Shown here: in pieces, positions 1 to 10,780 of the stretch
How positions within the stretch are numbered: position 1 is the first letter of the stretch
How the letters are laid out: the number at the start of each line of letters is the position of its first letter
DNA from: RSA9 sp036381195
GTDB taxonomy: Bacteria; Gemmatimonadota; Gemmatimonadetes; Longimicrobiales; RSA9
DNA length: 64,000 nt
NCBI GenBank assembly: GCA_036381195.1
Contig: DASVDH010000033.1
Coordinates: 1 to 64,000, forward strand
Direction of reading: 5' to 3'
Translations under genes and position numbers: made by a program
Notes under the pieces: generated by a model
The model's database searches: none
The model's input: the letters and a program-made list of their open reading frames with translations, nothing else
What the model was told of the DNA's origin: nothing

Positions 1-14
1 GGGGCGCTGGCGCC

Positions 15-344
15 TCAAACCGTGAACGAGCTGCCGCAGCCGCACCCGCCCGTCGCGTTCGGGTTCTTGAACGTGAAGCCGGACCCCATCATCGTCGTGA
101 CGTAGTCGATCTCCACGCCGTCCAGGTACTGCCCGCTGAACGGGTCAACGAACACGCGCAGGCCGTTGGACTCGAGCACCTCGTCGTCTTCCTGGGGCTC
201 GTCCTCGATGTTCAATCCGTACTGGAAGCCCGAGCACCCGCCCGGCAGCACGGCCACCCGCAGCCCGGCCGACTCCGCCGCGCCCTGCTCCTCCATGAAC
301 TTCTTGACCTCAGAAACCGCCGTCGGCGTGACCGTGAGGTTCAT
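15..344 (-). CDS. HesB/IscA/ErpA-family iron-sulfur cluster assembly protein
   Basis: A 109-residue A-type Fe-S carrier, expected to hold or pass clusters to apoproteins in the cytoplasm. The three invariant cysteines are visible: Cys37 in LPGGCSGFQY, and Cys101 and Cys103 in the C-terminal GGCGCGSSF motif, with the C-x63-C-x-C spacing of the family. The ATG is preceded by a strong GGAGGAG ribosome-binding site and a promoter-like sequence lies upstream. It is monocistronic here. The sequence does not decide between IscA, ErpA and SufA, so no symbol is given. Confidence 0.93.
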   Translation of the reverse strand: MNLTVTPTAVSEVKKFMEEQGAAESAGLRVAVLPGGCSGFQYGLNIEDEPQEDDEVLESNGLRVFVDPFSGQYLDGVEIDYVTTMMGSGFTFKNPNATGGCGCGSSFTV

Positions 345-430
345 TCTCTCCTCCGAGAAGACTTCGCAGCGGCCCGCGTACGGACCCCGACATCACGGGT
401 ACACTTCCGGAATCCGCAGGTTTCAAGTTA

Positions 431-460
431 ACGATAGACGCAGGTCCGGGGCCGTGTCAA
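431..460 (-). promoter_or_regulatory. Putative sigma70-type promoter of the Fe-S carrier gene
   Basis: On the minus strand a perfect TTGACA (455-460) is separated by 18 bases from TATCGT (431-436). This would give a leader of roughly 80 bases before the ATG at 344. The -35 box contains the gmhB stop codon, so the carrier gene has its own promoter at the end of the upstream operon. Called from sequence only. Confidence 0.5.
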
Positions 461-1102
461 CCCTCGCCAGGGCGCCAGCCGGGCGCGCCGCGGGCACGAC
501 GGGCGGCGCCCCCGCCGGAGGGCGCTCGATCCGGCGCCAGGATGGCCTCGGCAGCGGCGGCGAGGTCCCGTTCGACGCGCACCCATTCCGGCGCGTCCCG
601 CGCCTGCTCCTCGCCGTAGCCGGTGCGCACGAGGATCGCGGCGCATCCCAGCTCCCGGGCGGGCAGCACGTCCTTGATCCGATCCCCGATGCAGACGGAG
701 CGCGAGACATCGAGGCCCAGCTCCCGTGCGGCCCGGCGGAACAGGCCCGGTGCGGGCTTGCGACACTCGCACGGGCCCGTGTAGTCGGGGTGGTGCGGGC
801 AATGGTAAACCCCGTCCAGTTCGACACCCTCCCGCCGGAGCAGCTCTTCGATCCGGCGCTGCACCGCCCGGTACTCCGCCTCGCCGTAGAGGCCGCGCGC
901 GATGCCGGACTGGTTGGTCACCACCACCAGCGCGTACCCCGCCGCCGCCAGCTCCTTCAGCGCGGCCGCAGCACCCTCGACCAGCTCGACGCGCGCCGGA
1001 TCCGCCAGGTAGTGCCGTTCGACGACCAGCGTGCCATCCCGGTCCAGGAACACCGCGGGGCGCCCCACCGCGAGCTGGCCGCCTGAGCGGGGATCCGGCT
1101 GC

Positions 1103-1116
<14 letters not shown>
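457..1116 (-). CDS. gmhB: D-glycero-beta-D-manno-heptose-1,7-bisphosphate 7-phosphatase (HAD family)
   Basis: A 219-residue HAD-superfamily phosphatase that should remove the 7-phosphate from heptose bisphosphate in ADP-heptose synthesis for lipopolysaccharide core. The nucleophile motif DRDGT is at residues 25-29. The GmhB zinc site is seen as Cys106-x-His108 and Cys116-x-Cys118 (CPHHP and CECRK), and GDRIKD (about 144-149) is the late HAD acidic motif. The start overlaps the selA end by 14 bases, so translation is probably coupled. The first 16 or so residues are extra relative to the family, and a downstream GTG is an alternative start. The tail after about residue 195 is Gly/Arg/Ala-rich and probably unstructured. 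Confidence 0.88.
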
Positions 1117-2487
<1,371 letters not shown>

Positions 2488-2491
<4 letters not shown>

Positions 2492-3792
2492 CTCCTGTGC
2501 CCTTGCGGCGGCTGCATGGTATCCGGCGGGATCGTGTCCCGCGCCGGACCCGGCGCCGCGGTGTCAGGCGGCGGCGGCTCGGGCGCCGCGAACTCCGCGG
2601 ATCCGCCTCCGCCGGCGAGGCCGTTGATGTTGACGATGCGCGCGAGCTCGACGACGTAGCGGCTGGCCGGCCGGAGCGGCGCCCCGGGCACGATCACCAG
2701 CTCTCGCACCGGCAGCGGCTCCGCCACCGAGTCCGGCGCGGCCTCCGCCTCCGGCGGACCCGGGGCGCGCGGCCCCGCCGCCCGCCTCGGCGCGTCCGGC
2801 GCCAGCGTGTCTGCCCGAGCGATGCCCGCGGCGCGCAGGCTGTCCACCGCGGCGCTGTCCACCCTCATGCTATCCGCCCTCGCGCTATCCGCCGCAGCAC
2901 GCAACGCGCGTTGCTCCGCCTCGTACTCGTGCGGGAACAGGATCCGGGCGATCGGCCACTCGCTGCTGTCCGGGAGCAGCCGTAGCGACGCGGTGACCTC
3001 TCCGATGCCCTCCGTGGGATCCACGTGATCATCCAGGTGGACCCGGACCTGCATGGAGTCTGGCGCCTCGGCGCGGATCACGTGCGCCGGTGTCGTGTCC
3101 GGGAGCAGCAGCGCGAGCGAGACGACCGCCGTGTCGCCCTCCGCGAGCCGGACGCTCGCGCTGTCCTGCTCCTCCCGGAAGCTCGCATCCCGATCGCGGT
3201 TCCGGTCCTGGAAGGCGCGGATCCGGTACGTGCCCGCGGGCAGGTAGCGGAGCGCGAACAGGCCCGCGCTGTCCGTCGTCGCGGCGTATGACACCGAATC
3301 GGATTCCCGGACGGCGAGGACCCAGATCCCTGCGGCGGCGCTGCGGGTCACCCGGTCCTGCACCAGCCCCGCCAGGGCCGTTCGGGGGATCTCCGGCCCC
3401 GTCGAGAACACGATCTCGAGCGGCTGCTCGATCGTGTTCTGGAACAGGTCCTGGATCACGGGCTGGATGACGACATGGTAGATGCGGCCCGGCTCCCAGC
3501 CGCCGCGCAGCGAGACGCGCAGCTCGGACCGGCCGCGGTCGACCTGAAGCTCGCTCGTCAGGGGCGAGACCAGCACCGCCTCTTCGACGCCGCGCTCGCT
3601 GATCCGCTCGTCGAAGCGGATGACGATGCGCGCGTCCCGCGCGACGCCCACGGTCAGCGGCTCGGGCGTGATCGAGACGACGCCCGGCGGCTGCTGGTCG
3701 GGGTCGCCGCCAGGCGGCGGATACGGCCGCGCGCACGCGAATACTGCCGCGGCGGCCGCCGTGCCGAGCGCCGCCCACACCCTGGGGCTCAC
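2488..3792 (-). CDS. Ig-like domain lipoprotein
   Basis: A 434-residue predicted lipoprotein. The N-terminus has a hydrophobic stretch ending in a VFAC lipobox. An Ig-like fold of the big-5 type follows (about residues 38-150, with VSITPEPLTVGV and RIVIRFDERIS), then a segment resembling a carboxypeptidase-regulatory or prealbumin-like beta domain (YLPAGTYRIRAFQDRNRD). The middle and C-terminal parts are rich in Asp, Ala, Arg and Pro. It is probably anchored at the cell surface or outer membrane; function unknown. The start is a GTG overlapping the valS stop as GTGA (3789-3792). The open frame extends far upstream, but that part is only the shadow of valS. Confidence 0.82.
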
Positions 3793-6548
3793 GACAGCGC
3801 TGCGAGCTTGGCCGAGAGGCGCTCGAGCTGATCGCGCAGCGCTTGCGCCTTCTCGCGCTCGCGTGCGACGACGGCCTCCGGCGCCCGTGTGACGAACTGC
3901 TCGTTGGCCAGCTTCCCGTCCACCGCGCGCAGCAACCCGCCGAGCCGTTCCAGCTCGGCGTGCAGGCGGCGCCGCTCGTGCTCGATGTCGAGCACGCCCG
4001 CCAGCGGGATGAACAGCTCGGCGCCGTCCCGCAGCACCGCGTGCGCGCCCGGCGGCCTCCCTTCCCCGGCGGCGCCGCCCGCCGCCGGCGCACGCCCATC
4101 GACGAGGATCTCCCGCACCCGCGCGAGGCGGCGCACCGCGCGCTCCTCGGCCTCCAGCGCGCCGCGCAGCGCAGCGGACACGTTGGCCAGGCGCAGCTCG
4201 AGCTCTTGCGACACCGGCACCTCGTACTCCTTGCGCAGGCCGCGCACCGAGCCGATCAGCTCGATCAGCGCATCCATCGCGGCCTCCGCCTCGCCATCCT
4301 CCCGCTCCGGCGCGGGCACGGGCCAGCGAGCCACGACGAGCGACTCCTCCCGGGGGCGGCCGGCCCGCCGCGGCAGCCGCAACCACAACGCCTCCGTGAC
4401 GAACGGCATCACCGGGTGCATGAGCCGGAAGGCCTGGTCCAGCACTTCGACGAGCGTCGCCCGCGCCGCTTCGCGGCTCGCTTCCCCAGCCTCGCCCGCG
4501 AGGCGCGGCTTCACCAGCTCGACGTACCAGTCCGCCAGCTCTCCCCAGAAGAAGTGGTACAGCGTATTCGCCGCCTCGTGCAGCCGGAACGCCTCCAGAT
4601 GCCGCGTCACGTCGCGCGTCGCCGCGGACAGCCGCGAGAGGATCCACCGGTCGGCCAGCTCCAGCGAGTCTTCCACGTCTTCGAGGGCCGGCACCGGACC
4701 ATCCCCGATCCGCAGCAGCGCGAAGCGCCCCACGTTCCAGACCTTGTTCGCGAAGTTCCGGCCCGGGGCGAACGTGGACTCGATGTCCTCGTAGTTCATG
4801 TACAGGTCGGTCCCCGGGCCGGCCTGCGACACGATCGTGTAGCGCAGCGCGTCCGCGCCGTACAGCTCGACCACGGCCAGCGGATCGATGCCGTTCCCCA
4901 GCGACTTGGACATCTTGCGGCCCAGGTGGTCGCGCACCGTGCCGTGCAGGTACACCTCCCGGAACGGCTCCTTCCCCATGAACTCGAGCCCCGCCATGAT
5001 CATGCGCGCGACCCAGAAGAACAGGATCTCGGGCGCCGTGACCAGCGTGCTCGTCGGGTAGAACGCCTTCAGGTCCTCCGTCTCCTCCGGCCAGCCGAGC
5101 GTGGAGAACGGCCACAGCCAGGACGAGAACCAGGTGTCCAGCACGTCCGGATCCTGCTCGAGCGAAGCCGAGCCGCAGCGCGGGCAGTGGGTGGGGTCCT
5201 CCCGCGCGACGATCGTCTCGGCGCAGCCGTCCGCGCGGCAGTACCACACCGGGATCCGGTGGCCCCACCAGAGCTGGCGGGAGATGCACCAGTCACGGAT
5301 GTTCTCGAGCCAATCCTCGTAGACCTTGGTCCAGCGCTCCGGCGTGAAGCGCACCCGCCCCTCGCGGGATGCGGCGAGCGCCGGCTCGGCCAGCGGCCGC
5401 ATGCGCACGAACCACTGCTCGGACAGGCGGGGCTCCACCACCGTGTCGCACCGGTAGCAGTGCGGCACCGCGTGCGTGTGCTCCTCCACGCGCTCCAGGA
5501 GGTGATCCGCCGCGAGCGCATCCACGACGCGCCGGCGCGCCTCGAAGCGATCGAGCCCGCGGAACGGGGCAGGCGCGTTCTCGTTCATCGTCGCCTCGGG
5601 CGTCAGCACGTTCAGCGCCGGCAGCCCGTGGCGTTGCGCCAGCTCGAAGTCGTTCGGATCGTGCGCCGGCGTGATCTTCACCGCGCCGCTGCCGAACTCG
5701 CGGTCCACGTACTCGTCCGCAACGATCGGGATGCGCCGGCCGGTGAGCGGCAGCTCGACTTCGCGCCCGATCAGCGCCCGGTAACGCTCGTCGTCGGGGT
5801 GGACCGCGACGGCCGTGTCTCCCAGCATCGTCTCGGGCCTCGTCGTCGCGACGACGAGGTAGGCCCGCCCGTCCGGAAGGGTGGGCAGCCGCACGCCTTC
5901 AGGCGGCGGGGCCGCCAGCGGGTAACGCAGGTGGTACAGTTTGCCCGCGGTCTCTTCGCCCTCTGCCTCCTCGTTCGACAGCGCGGTCAGGCAGCGTGGG
6001 CACCAGTTGATGATGTAGTTGCCGCGGTAGATCAGCCCCTTCTCGTACAGCCGCACGAACACCTCGCGGACCGCACGCGAGAGGCCGGGATCCAGCGTGA
6101 AGCGCGTGCGCGTCCAGTCGCACGAAGAGCCGATGGCCTCGAGCTGCCGCAGGATCGTCGAGCCAGTCTCGCGGACCCACGACCACACCCGCTCCACGAA
6201 GGCCTCGCGCCCCAGGTCGTAGCGCGTCTTGCCCTCCGCAGCGAGCTGCCGCTCGACCACGTTCTGCGTCGCGATCCCGGCGTGATCCGTTCCCGGCACC
6301 CAGAGCGTTTCGCGCCCTTGCATCCGGCGCCACCGGATCAGCACGTCCTGCACCGTGTTGTTGAGGCCGTGACCCATGTGCAGGACCGCCGTCACGTTGG
6401 GCGGCGGAATGACGATGACGTAGGGCTCGCGTTCGCCGCGCAACACAACACCGGCATCCGCCTGGAAGTAGCCCCGCTCCTTCCAGCCGCGGTAGAGTGG
6501 CGCCTCGAACGCCCTGGGATCGTACTGTGGTGCGAGTGGCTCCGTCAT
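3789..6548 (-). CDS. valS: Valyl-tRNA synthetase
   Basis: A 919-residue class I aminoacyl-tRNA synthetase. The HIGH signature appears as HMGHG (His57-Gly61) after PPPNVTAVL, and KMSKS is at residues 545-549 followed by LGNG. The editing (CP1) domain lies between. A CxxC-containing segment (CPRCGSASLEQD) precedes the DTWFSSWLWP region typical of ValRS, and the C-terminus ends in the usual coiled coil after about residue 850. Full length for the family. It heads an operon that continues into the lipoprotein, selA and gmhB. Confidence 0.98.
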   Translation of the reverse strand: MTEPLAPQYDPRAFEAPLYRGWKERGYFQADAGVVLRGEREPYVIVIPPPNVTAVLHMGHGLNNTVQDVLIRWRRMQGRETLWVPGTDHAGIATQNVVERQLAAEGKTRYDLGREAFVERVWSWVRETGSTILRQLEAIGSSCDWTRTRFTLDPGLSRAVREVFVRLYEKGLIYRGNYIINWCPRCLTALSNEEAEGEETAGKLYHLRYPLAAPPPEGVRLPTLPDGRAYLVVATTRPETMLGDTAVAVHPDDERYRALIGREVELPLTGRRIPIVADEYVDREFGSGAVKITPAHDPNDFELAQRHGLPALNVLTPEATMNENAPAPFRGLDRFEARRRVVDALAADHLLERVEEHTHAVPHCYRCDTVVEPRLSEQWFVRMRPLAEPALAASREGRVRFTPERWTKVYEDWLENIRDWCISRQLWWGHRIPVWYCRADGCAETIVAREDPTHCPRCGSASLEQDPDVLDTWFSSWLWPFSTLGWPEETEDLKAFYPTSTLVTAPEILFFWVARMIMAGLEFMGKEPFREVYLHGTVRDHLGRKMSKSLGNGIDPLAVVELYGADALRYTIVSQAGPGTDLYMNYEDIESTFAPGRNFANKVWNVGRFALLRIGDGPVPALEDVEDSLELADRWILSRLSAATRDVTRHLEAFRLHEAANTLYHFFWGELADWYVELVKPRLAGEAGEASREAARATLVEVLDQAFRLMHPVMPFVTEALWLRLPRRAGRPREESLVVARWPVPAPEREDGEAEAAMDALIELIGSVRGLRKEYEVPVSQELELRLANVSAALRGALEAEERAVRRLARVREILVDGRAPAAGGAAGEGRPPGAHAVLRDGAELFIPLAGVLDIEHERRRLHAELERLGGLLRAVDGKLANEQFVTRAPEAVVAREREKAQALRDQLERLSAKLAALS

Positions 6549-6576
6549 GTTCCGTGAGATGGTGGTCCGGCCGCAC

Positions 6577-6606
6577 AGGGTAGCGGCGGCCCGCGCGGCG
6601 CGTCAA
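6577..6606 (-). promoter_or_regulatory. Putative promoter of the valS operon
   Basis: Minus-strand TTGACG (6601-6606) and TACCCT (6577-6582) are 18 bases apart, just upstream of valS. This is the same architecture (TTGAC-N18-TAxxxT) as the element before the Fe-S carrier gene. The rest of the 6549-6727 intergenic stretch shows nothing else I can name. Confidence 0.42.
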
Positions 6607-6727
6607 CCACCGGCAGAGACCGTTCGCGAGGGAACGGCGCCGGCCGCGTCGACGCGAATTCGCCGGCATGCGCCGCACCGTAGATACACCCACCGCGCCG
6701 CCGTGTGTCGGGGACTCGTCGGGCCGG

Positions 6728-7504
6728 TCAGGGACCGCCTTCGGCGCCGCGCTCCTCCGCCTCGAGGCCGGACTCCTCGAGCGTCAGTTCCGTCCCCTTC
6801 TTCACTTCCTGGTGAATGCCCGAGGCGGGGTTCAGGTCCTGGAGGGGATCGGGAGGGACGTTTCCGAGGCGCCGGTGCGCCGCATCCTCCGCCCGGCCGC
6901 GGTCGGTCGGCGCCGCCGGCGCGGTCGTGTGCCCCTCGACGCCGGGCGAGAGCTTGGCCAGCGCCTCGCTGGTCTGCTCCTCGGCGCGGTTCACGCCGAG
7001 CGCGCGGGAGACGAGGAGCACCTTCTCGTCGGGGCGGTCCGGCTCGGTTTCCTGCCCCTGCCGGCGCGGGCCCGTGCCGACGCGCAGGCCGTACCAGTGC
7101 GTCTCCGTGAGGTCCGGCGCACCGGCATCGAAGCGGCGCCGCGTCTCGGCGAGGCGCGAACGGAGCAACTCGACGTCCAGCCGGTTCAGCACCGTCGTCA
7201 CGCCGGGCACGCGTTGCGCGGCGTGCACGGCCCGGTCTGCCTCGTGCTCCGTCCTCACGGAGCCGCTCAGCTCCACGATGCCATCCGAGAGCGCCGCGAC
7301 CTCGATCGGGCGCTGGCTGAGCAACGGATCTTCCAGGAAGGCGCTGACGACCTGCTCCTCCAGCCCGGCGAGGTCAATGGGCGCGCCGGGGAGTGCCCGG
7401 CGCTGCCGCCGCGAGAGCCACCAGCCCCCCGCCACGCCCGCCGCCGCCCCGAGGCCGATCGCCCACGCCTGATCCGAGAGTCTGGCCGGCCGCTCGCGGC
7501 GCAT
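6728..7504 (-). CDS. BON-domain membrane protein
   Basis: A 258-residue protein with one N-terminal membrane segment (AWAIGLGAAAGVAGGWWLS, about residues 13-31). A BON domain follows (about residues 45-115) with the typical pattern of a helix, then GIVELSGSVRTEHEADRA, then VPGVTTVLNRLDV. BON domains bind membranes or polymers and occur in envelope proteins such as OsmY. The C-terminal half is acidic, Pro/Glu-rich and looks disordered. The ATG at 7504 has a good GGGAGAGG site; an upstream in-frame ATG at 7516 lacks one. Function beyond envelope association is unknown. Confidence 0.75.
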   Translation of the reverse strand: MRRERPARLSDQAWAIGLGAAAGVAGGWWLSRRQRRALPGAPIDLAGLEEQVVSAFLEDPLLSQRPIEVAALSDGIVELSGSVRTEHEADRAVHAAQRVPGVTTVLNRLDVELLRSRLAETRRRFDAGAPDLTETHWYGLRVGTGPRRQGQETEPDRPDEKVLLVSRALGVNRAEEQTSEALAKLSPGVEGHTTAPAAPTDRGRAEDAAHRRLGNVPPDPLQDLNPASGIHQEVKKGTELTLEESGLEAEERGAEGGP

Positions 7505-7598
7505 CGCCTCTCCCATCCCGTGATGGTCGCCTGTACGGAGGGGCGGTGCAAGTCGTAGACCACGCGGCGCCCGCGGAGCCGCGACGGGCAGTCCTCGT

Positions 7599-8519
7599 TC
7601 AGCCCGCCGGCGGCTTCGTTTCCCCCTGCTGTCCCTGCCTGCCCTGCTGGTCTTTCTGGCCCTGCTTGCTCTGCTGGCGCTCCTTGTCCTTCCGCTCGCG
7701 GATCTCCCGGGCCCGCTCGTCGAACCGGTCCCGGATCCGCGCGCGGTCCGCCTGGTCCTGGATCTCGTCCCATTCGCGCTGCCGTTCCCTCGCATCCTCC
7801 CTCCCCGCCCCCAGGGAAGGCACGGGAAGCGTGATGCCGCCCAGGTGGATGCCCTTGGGAGAAATGCCCCAGCGCTGGCCTCCCGGGCCCTTGATCGTCC
7901 AATCGGTGGCCCGGCGGGCGGCATCCGCCTCGATCGCGAGCGAGTCGTTCAGCGCTTCGATCCGGCTGCGCAGGTTCTCCCGCGCGGCCTCCGCGGGGGT
8001 CACGGCGCGTTCGACGAGCAGGGGCAGCGGCGCCCAGAGGCGCGGATCGCCCACATCGTGTGGGCGCAGCCGTTCCGCTGGCGCCGCCACGCGGCTGGCT
8101 CCCGCGTCTCCGCTCGGGCCTCCCGCGCCTCCGGTCGCGCGCTCGCCACCCGGTTGGGGCGCGACGGTCGCCGGCACCGTCTCGCGACGCGTCTGCATGA
8201 CGGGCTCCTCGATCGGCGGCGCTTCGCCGGCGACCGGTTCGATCCGGTAGACGCGCATTCCCGGTGCGGCAGGGCGGCGCTCGGAACCGCCCCGCGGCGC
8301 AGGACCGTACGGCACGGCGTAGGTGACCAGGTAGCGGGAGGCGAAAACGGCCAGCAGGTGAAGGACAACCGATGCGACAAGGCCCGCGGCGAGCGCCCGC
8401 CTGTGCGTTGCCCGCCGTTCCACGGCACGCCGCTGGAACGGCGACCGTGCCGCAGGGAGGGCTGGCGGGGCGGGTGGCGCGTTCTGCACCGGCGGACGCT
8501 GCAGGGCTGGCGAGCTCAT
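7599..8519 (-). CDS. TonB/TolA-like N-terminally anchored envelope protein
   Basis: A 306-residue protein not recognised as a named family. A Pro-rich, basic cytoplasmic N-terminus is followed by one membrane helix at about 43-62 containing SVVLH (Ser50-x3-His54), the Ser/His arrangement of TonB and TolA transmembrane helices. A Pro/Gly-rich segment (about 66-145) follows. The C-terminal third is strongly charged and Gln-rich (about 245-300), with RIRDRFDERAREIRERK suggesting a helix. No TonB C-terminal domain is present, so a standard energy transducer is unlikely. It may span the periplasm, but its function is unknown. Confidence 0.62.
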   Translation of the reverse strand: MSSPALQRPPVQNAPPAPPALPAARSPFQRRAVERRATHRRALAAGLVASVVLHLLAVFASRYLVTYAVPYGPAPRGGSERRPAAPGMRVYRIEPVAGEAPPIEEPVMQTRRETVPATVAPQPGGERATGGAGGPSGDAGASRVAAPAERLRPHDVGDPRLWAPLPLLVERAVTPAEAARENLRSRIEALNDSLAIEADAARRATDWTIKGPGGQRWGISPKGIHLGGITLPVPSLGAGREDARERQREWDEIQDQADRARIRDRFDERAREIRERKDKERQQSKQGQKDQQGRQGQQGETKPPAG

Positions 8520-8558
8520 CCCGCGGTTTCTAACCCCGCCCGGACGGCCGGTTCCGGG

Positions 8559-9719
8559 TCACGGCAGCCGCCCCAGGCGTGCCGCCGCTTCCCTCAGCCG
8601 ATCCGGCGGCTGAGTGAGCGCGAGTCGGAGGTACCCTTCGCCGCCGGCACCCAGGGCGGCGCCTGGCATGACGACGACGCCCTGCTCGAGCAACGCGCGC
8701 CGGGCGAACTCCTCGGACGGCGCGCCTCCGGGCACCGGCACCCAGAGGTACATCGTCGCGCGCGGGCGCGTGGCCTGGAATCCGTGCGTGCACAGCGCTT
8801 CCACCAGCGCATCGCGCCGCTCCTGGAAGGCGGCGACGTTGCCCGGCACCCACTCCGCGGACGACTCCAGCGCCGCCGCAGCAGCGGCCTGCACGGCCAG
8901 GAACGCGCCCGTATCCACGAAAGACTTCACCTTCGCCAACGCCGCGATCGCATCCGTGCCACCCACCGCCCAGCCGATCCGCCACCCCGTCATGTTGTAC
9001 GTCTTGGAGAAGGAGTGGAACTCGATCGCCACCTCCCGCGCGCCGTCGATCTCCAGGATGCTGGGCGGACGGTATCCCTCGAACGCGATCTCGCTGTACG
9101 CGTTGTCGTAGGCCAGCAGCGCGCCGTGCCGGCGGCAGAACTCGACCGCTTCCGCCAGGTACTCCCGCGGCGCGATCGCCGCCGTCGGGTTGTTCGGGTA
9201 ATTGAGGTAGACGATGCGCACGCGGCGCGCCACGCTCGCCGGCAACTCGCCGAACGGGATCAGGAACTCGTTCTCCGGCCGCAGCGGAACGAGGTGCGGC
9301 TCGCCGCCGGCCAGCAACGTTCCGCCGATGTAGGGCTGATAGCCGGGATCCGGGACCACGGTGGCATCGCCCGGGCCTACGTAGGCCAGGGCGAGATGCG
9401 CGATCCCCTCCTTGGACCCGATCAGCGGAAGCACCTCGCGGTACGGGTCCACCTCCACGCCGAACCGCTTCTTCATCCACCGCGCCACGGCCTCGCGAAA
9501 CGCCGGCAGGCCGAGCTGGAAGCCGTAACGGCTCATCGCGGGCGTGGCGGCCGCTTCGGCCAGCGCCTGCACCGCCGCGGGCGGCGGTGCCAGATCCGCA
9601 TCGCCCGCGCCGAGGTCGATCACATCCACCCCCTGCGCCGCGAGTTGCCGCTTCAGCTCCGGCACCTGCGCGAGGGGATACGTCGGAAAGCTCCGGAACC
9701 GATCCGCGAGTCGTGGCAT
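8559..9719 (-). CDS. dapL: Class I/II aminotransferase, probable LL-diaminopimelate aminotransferase
   Basis: A 386-residue fold-type I PLP aminotransferase. Visible motifs are DLGAGDADLAPP near the N-terminus, SRYGFQLGLPAFREAVA, NYPNNPTAA (cofactor region) and the PLP-lysine motif SFSKTYNMTGWRIGW. The last two resemble DapL enzymes, which make LL-diaminopimelate in lysine and peptidoglycan synthesis. lysA elsewhere in the window fits a diaminopimelate route. No other dap gene is adjacent, so another amino-acid substrate remains possible. Confidence 0.7.
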   Translation of the reverse strand: MPRLADRFRSFPTYPLAQVPELKRQLAAQGVDVIDLGAGDADLAPPPAAVQALAEAAATPAMSRYGFQLGLPAFREAVARWMKKRFGVEVDPYREVLPLIGSKEGIAHLALAYVGPGDATVVPDPGYQPYIGGTLLAGGEPHLVPLRPENEFLIPFGELPASVARRVRIVYLNYPNNPTAAIAPREYLAEAVEFCRRHGALLAYDNAYSEIAFEGYRPPSILEIDGAREVAIEFHSFSKTYNMTGWRIGWAVGGTDAIAALAKVKSFVDTGAFLAVQAAAAAALESSAEWVPGNVAAFQERRDALVEALCTHGFQATRPRATMYLWVPVPGGAPSEEFARRALLEQGVVVMPGAALGAGGEGYLRLALTQPPDRLREAAARLGRLP

Positions 9720-9778
9720 GGGCCTCCGATCCTCTCCTCACCGAACGTTCTTCCACCGGCAAGACGTGCACCGGCCCG

Positions 9779-10408
9779 CTACCGGCCTGGCGTCGCGGGC
9801 CCGGCGACCGGGTTGCGCGTCACGCTGCAGCCCACCAGCTCGACCTCCACCACGTCGCCCGCGCGGAGCGGGCCGACGCCCTCTGGCGTGCCCGTCGCGA
9901 TGAGGTCGCCCGGCTCGAGCGTCATGATCCCGCTGATGTAGGAGATGAGCTCGGGCACGCCGAAGACCATGTCCGCGCCCCGGCCCCTCTGCCGCACCTC
10001 CCCGTTCACGCGGCACACCACCTCCAGCTCGCGCCAGTCCGCGCCGGCGCCACCCACCGGGCCGACGGGGCAGAACGTGTCGAACCCTTTCGCGCGCGTC
10101 CACTGCCCGTCACGGCGCTGGAGGTCGCGCGCCGTGACGTCGTTCAGCGCGGCGTAGCCCGCGACGACGGCGAGGGCCTCGGCCTGGGACACGCGCCGCG
10201 CGCGCCGGCCGATCACCACCGCGATCTCGCCCTCGTGCTCCACGCGCTCTGACTCCTCTGGGAGCACGATCGCCTCGCCGCTGGCCACCAGCGCGGACGG
10301 CGGCTTCAGGAAGAGCAACGGGCGCTCCGGAACCTCGTTGCCCAGCTCCTTCGCGTGCGCCGCGTAGTTGCGGCCCACGCACACGATCTTCGATGGTTTC
10401 GGCAGCAT
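9779..10408 (-). CDS. Fumarylacetoacetate hydrolase (FAH) family protein
   Basis: A 209-residue single-domain FAH-family enzyme. The family opening IVCVGRNYAAHAKELGNEVP is present, as are the metal-binding acidic residues in VEHEGEIAVVIG and LNDVTARDLQ. The C-terminal YISGIMTLEPGDLIATGTP is characteristic. Members hydrolyse or decarboxylate acylpyruvates or oxaloacetate-type compounds; the substrate here cannot be told. The start chosen is the ATG giving MLPKPSKIVC; a GTG three codons upstream is an alternative. Confidence 0.85.
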   Translation of the reverse strand: MLPKPSKIVCVGRNYAAHAKELGNEVPERPLLFLKPPSALVASGEAIVLPEESERVEHEGEIAVVIGRRARRVSQAEALAVVAGYAALNDVTARDLQRRDGQWTRAKGFDTFCPVGPVGGAGADWRELEVVCRVNGEVRQRGRGADMVFGVPELISYISGIMTLEPGDLIATGTPEGVGPLRAGDVVEVELVGCSVTRNPVAGPATPGR

Positions 10409-10780
10409 CGTCCTCACGCCAGCATCGTGACGGGTCCGTGTGAGTGTACGGCGCAGAGGGTGGGTCCGCCAGGCCGCTCTCGCGGCGCGCCCGTCCCACC
10501 ATCGGCGAGCGCCCCATCCGGCCGTACCGGGGACGGGGCGTCGCCTGCGCGGCCCCTTTCGCGCGCGGCCCGCGCGCCTGCCGAGCCGCGGCCCACGCCG
10601 TGGGCGGTTGCCCGCCGCACCCCCGCTACGCGCGCCCGCGCTCCCCGCCCCGCGCGCCCGTACCCTCGCTAGGCGCGCCCACCGACCTCTGGTACGCGTG
10701 CCACCGGCCCCCCAGCGACGGGCGCCACCGGGCTCCTGCTACACGCGCCCGCGCTCCCGCTACGCGCGCGCACGGCCCCG
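10409..10780 (-). repeat. GC-rich gene-free stretch with degenerate repeats around GCTACGCGCGCCCGCGCTCC
   Basis: No credible gene in about 370 bases. From about 10620 on the plus strand the sequence contains several imperfect copies of a 15-20 base GC-rich unit (near 10624, 10739, 10758 and 10781), separated by similar C/G-rich sequence. The last copies run into the 3' end of the dinG-like gene, where they encode its Gly/Arg/Ser tail. All six frames are low complexity. It could be a decayed tandem repeat, a structured 3' region or slippage-prone DNA. Confidence 0.45.
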
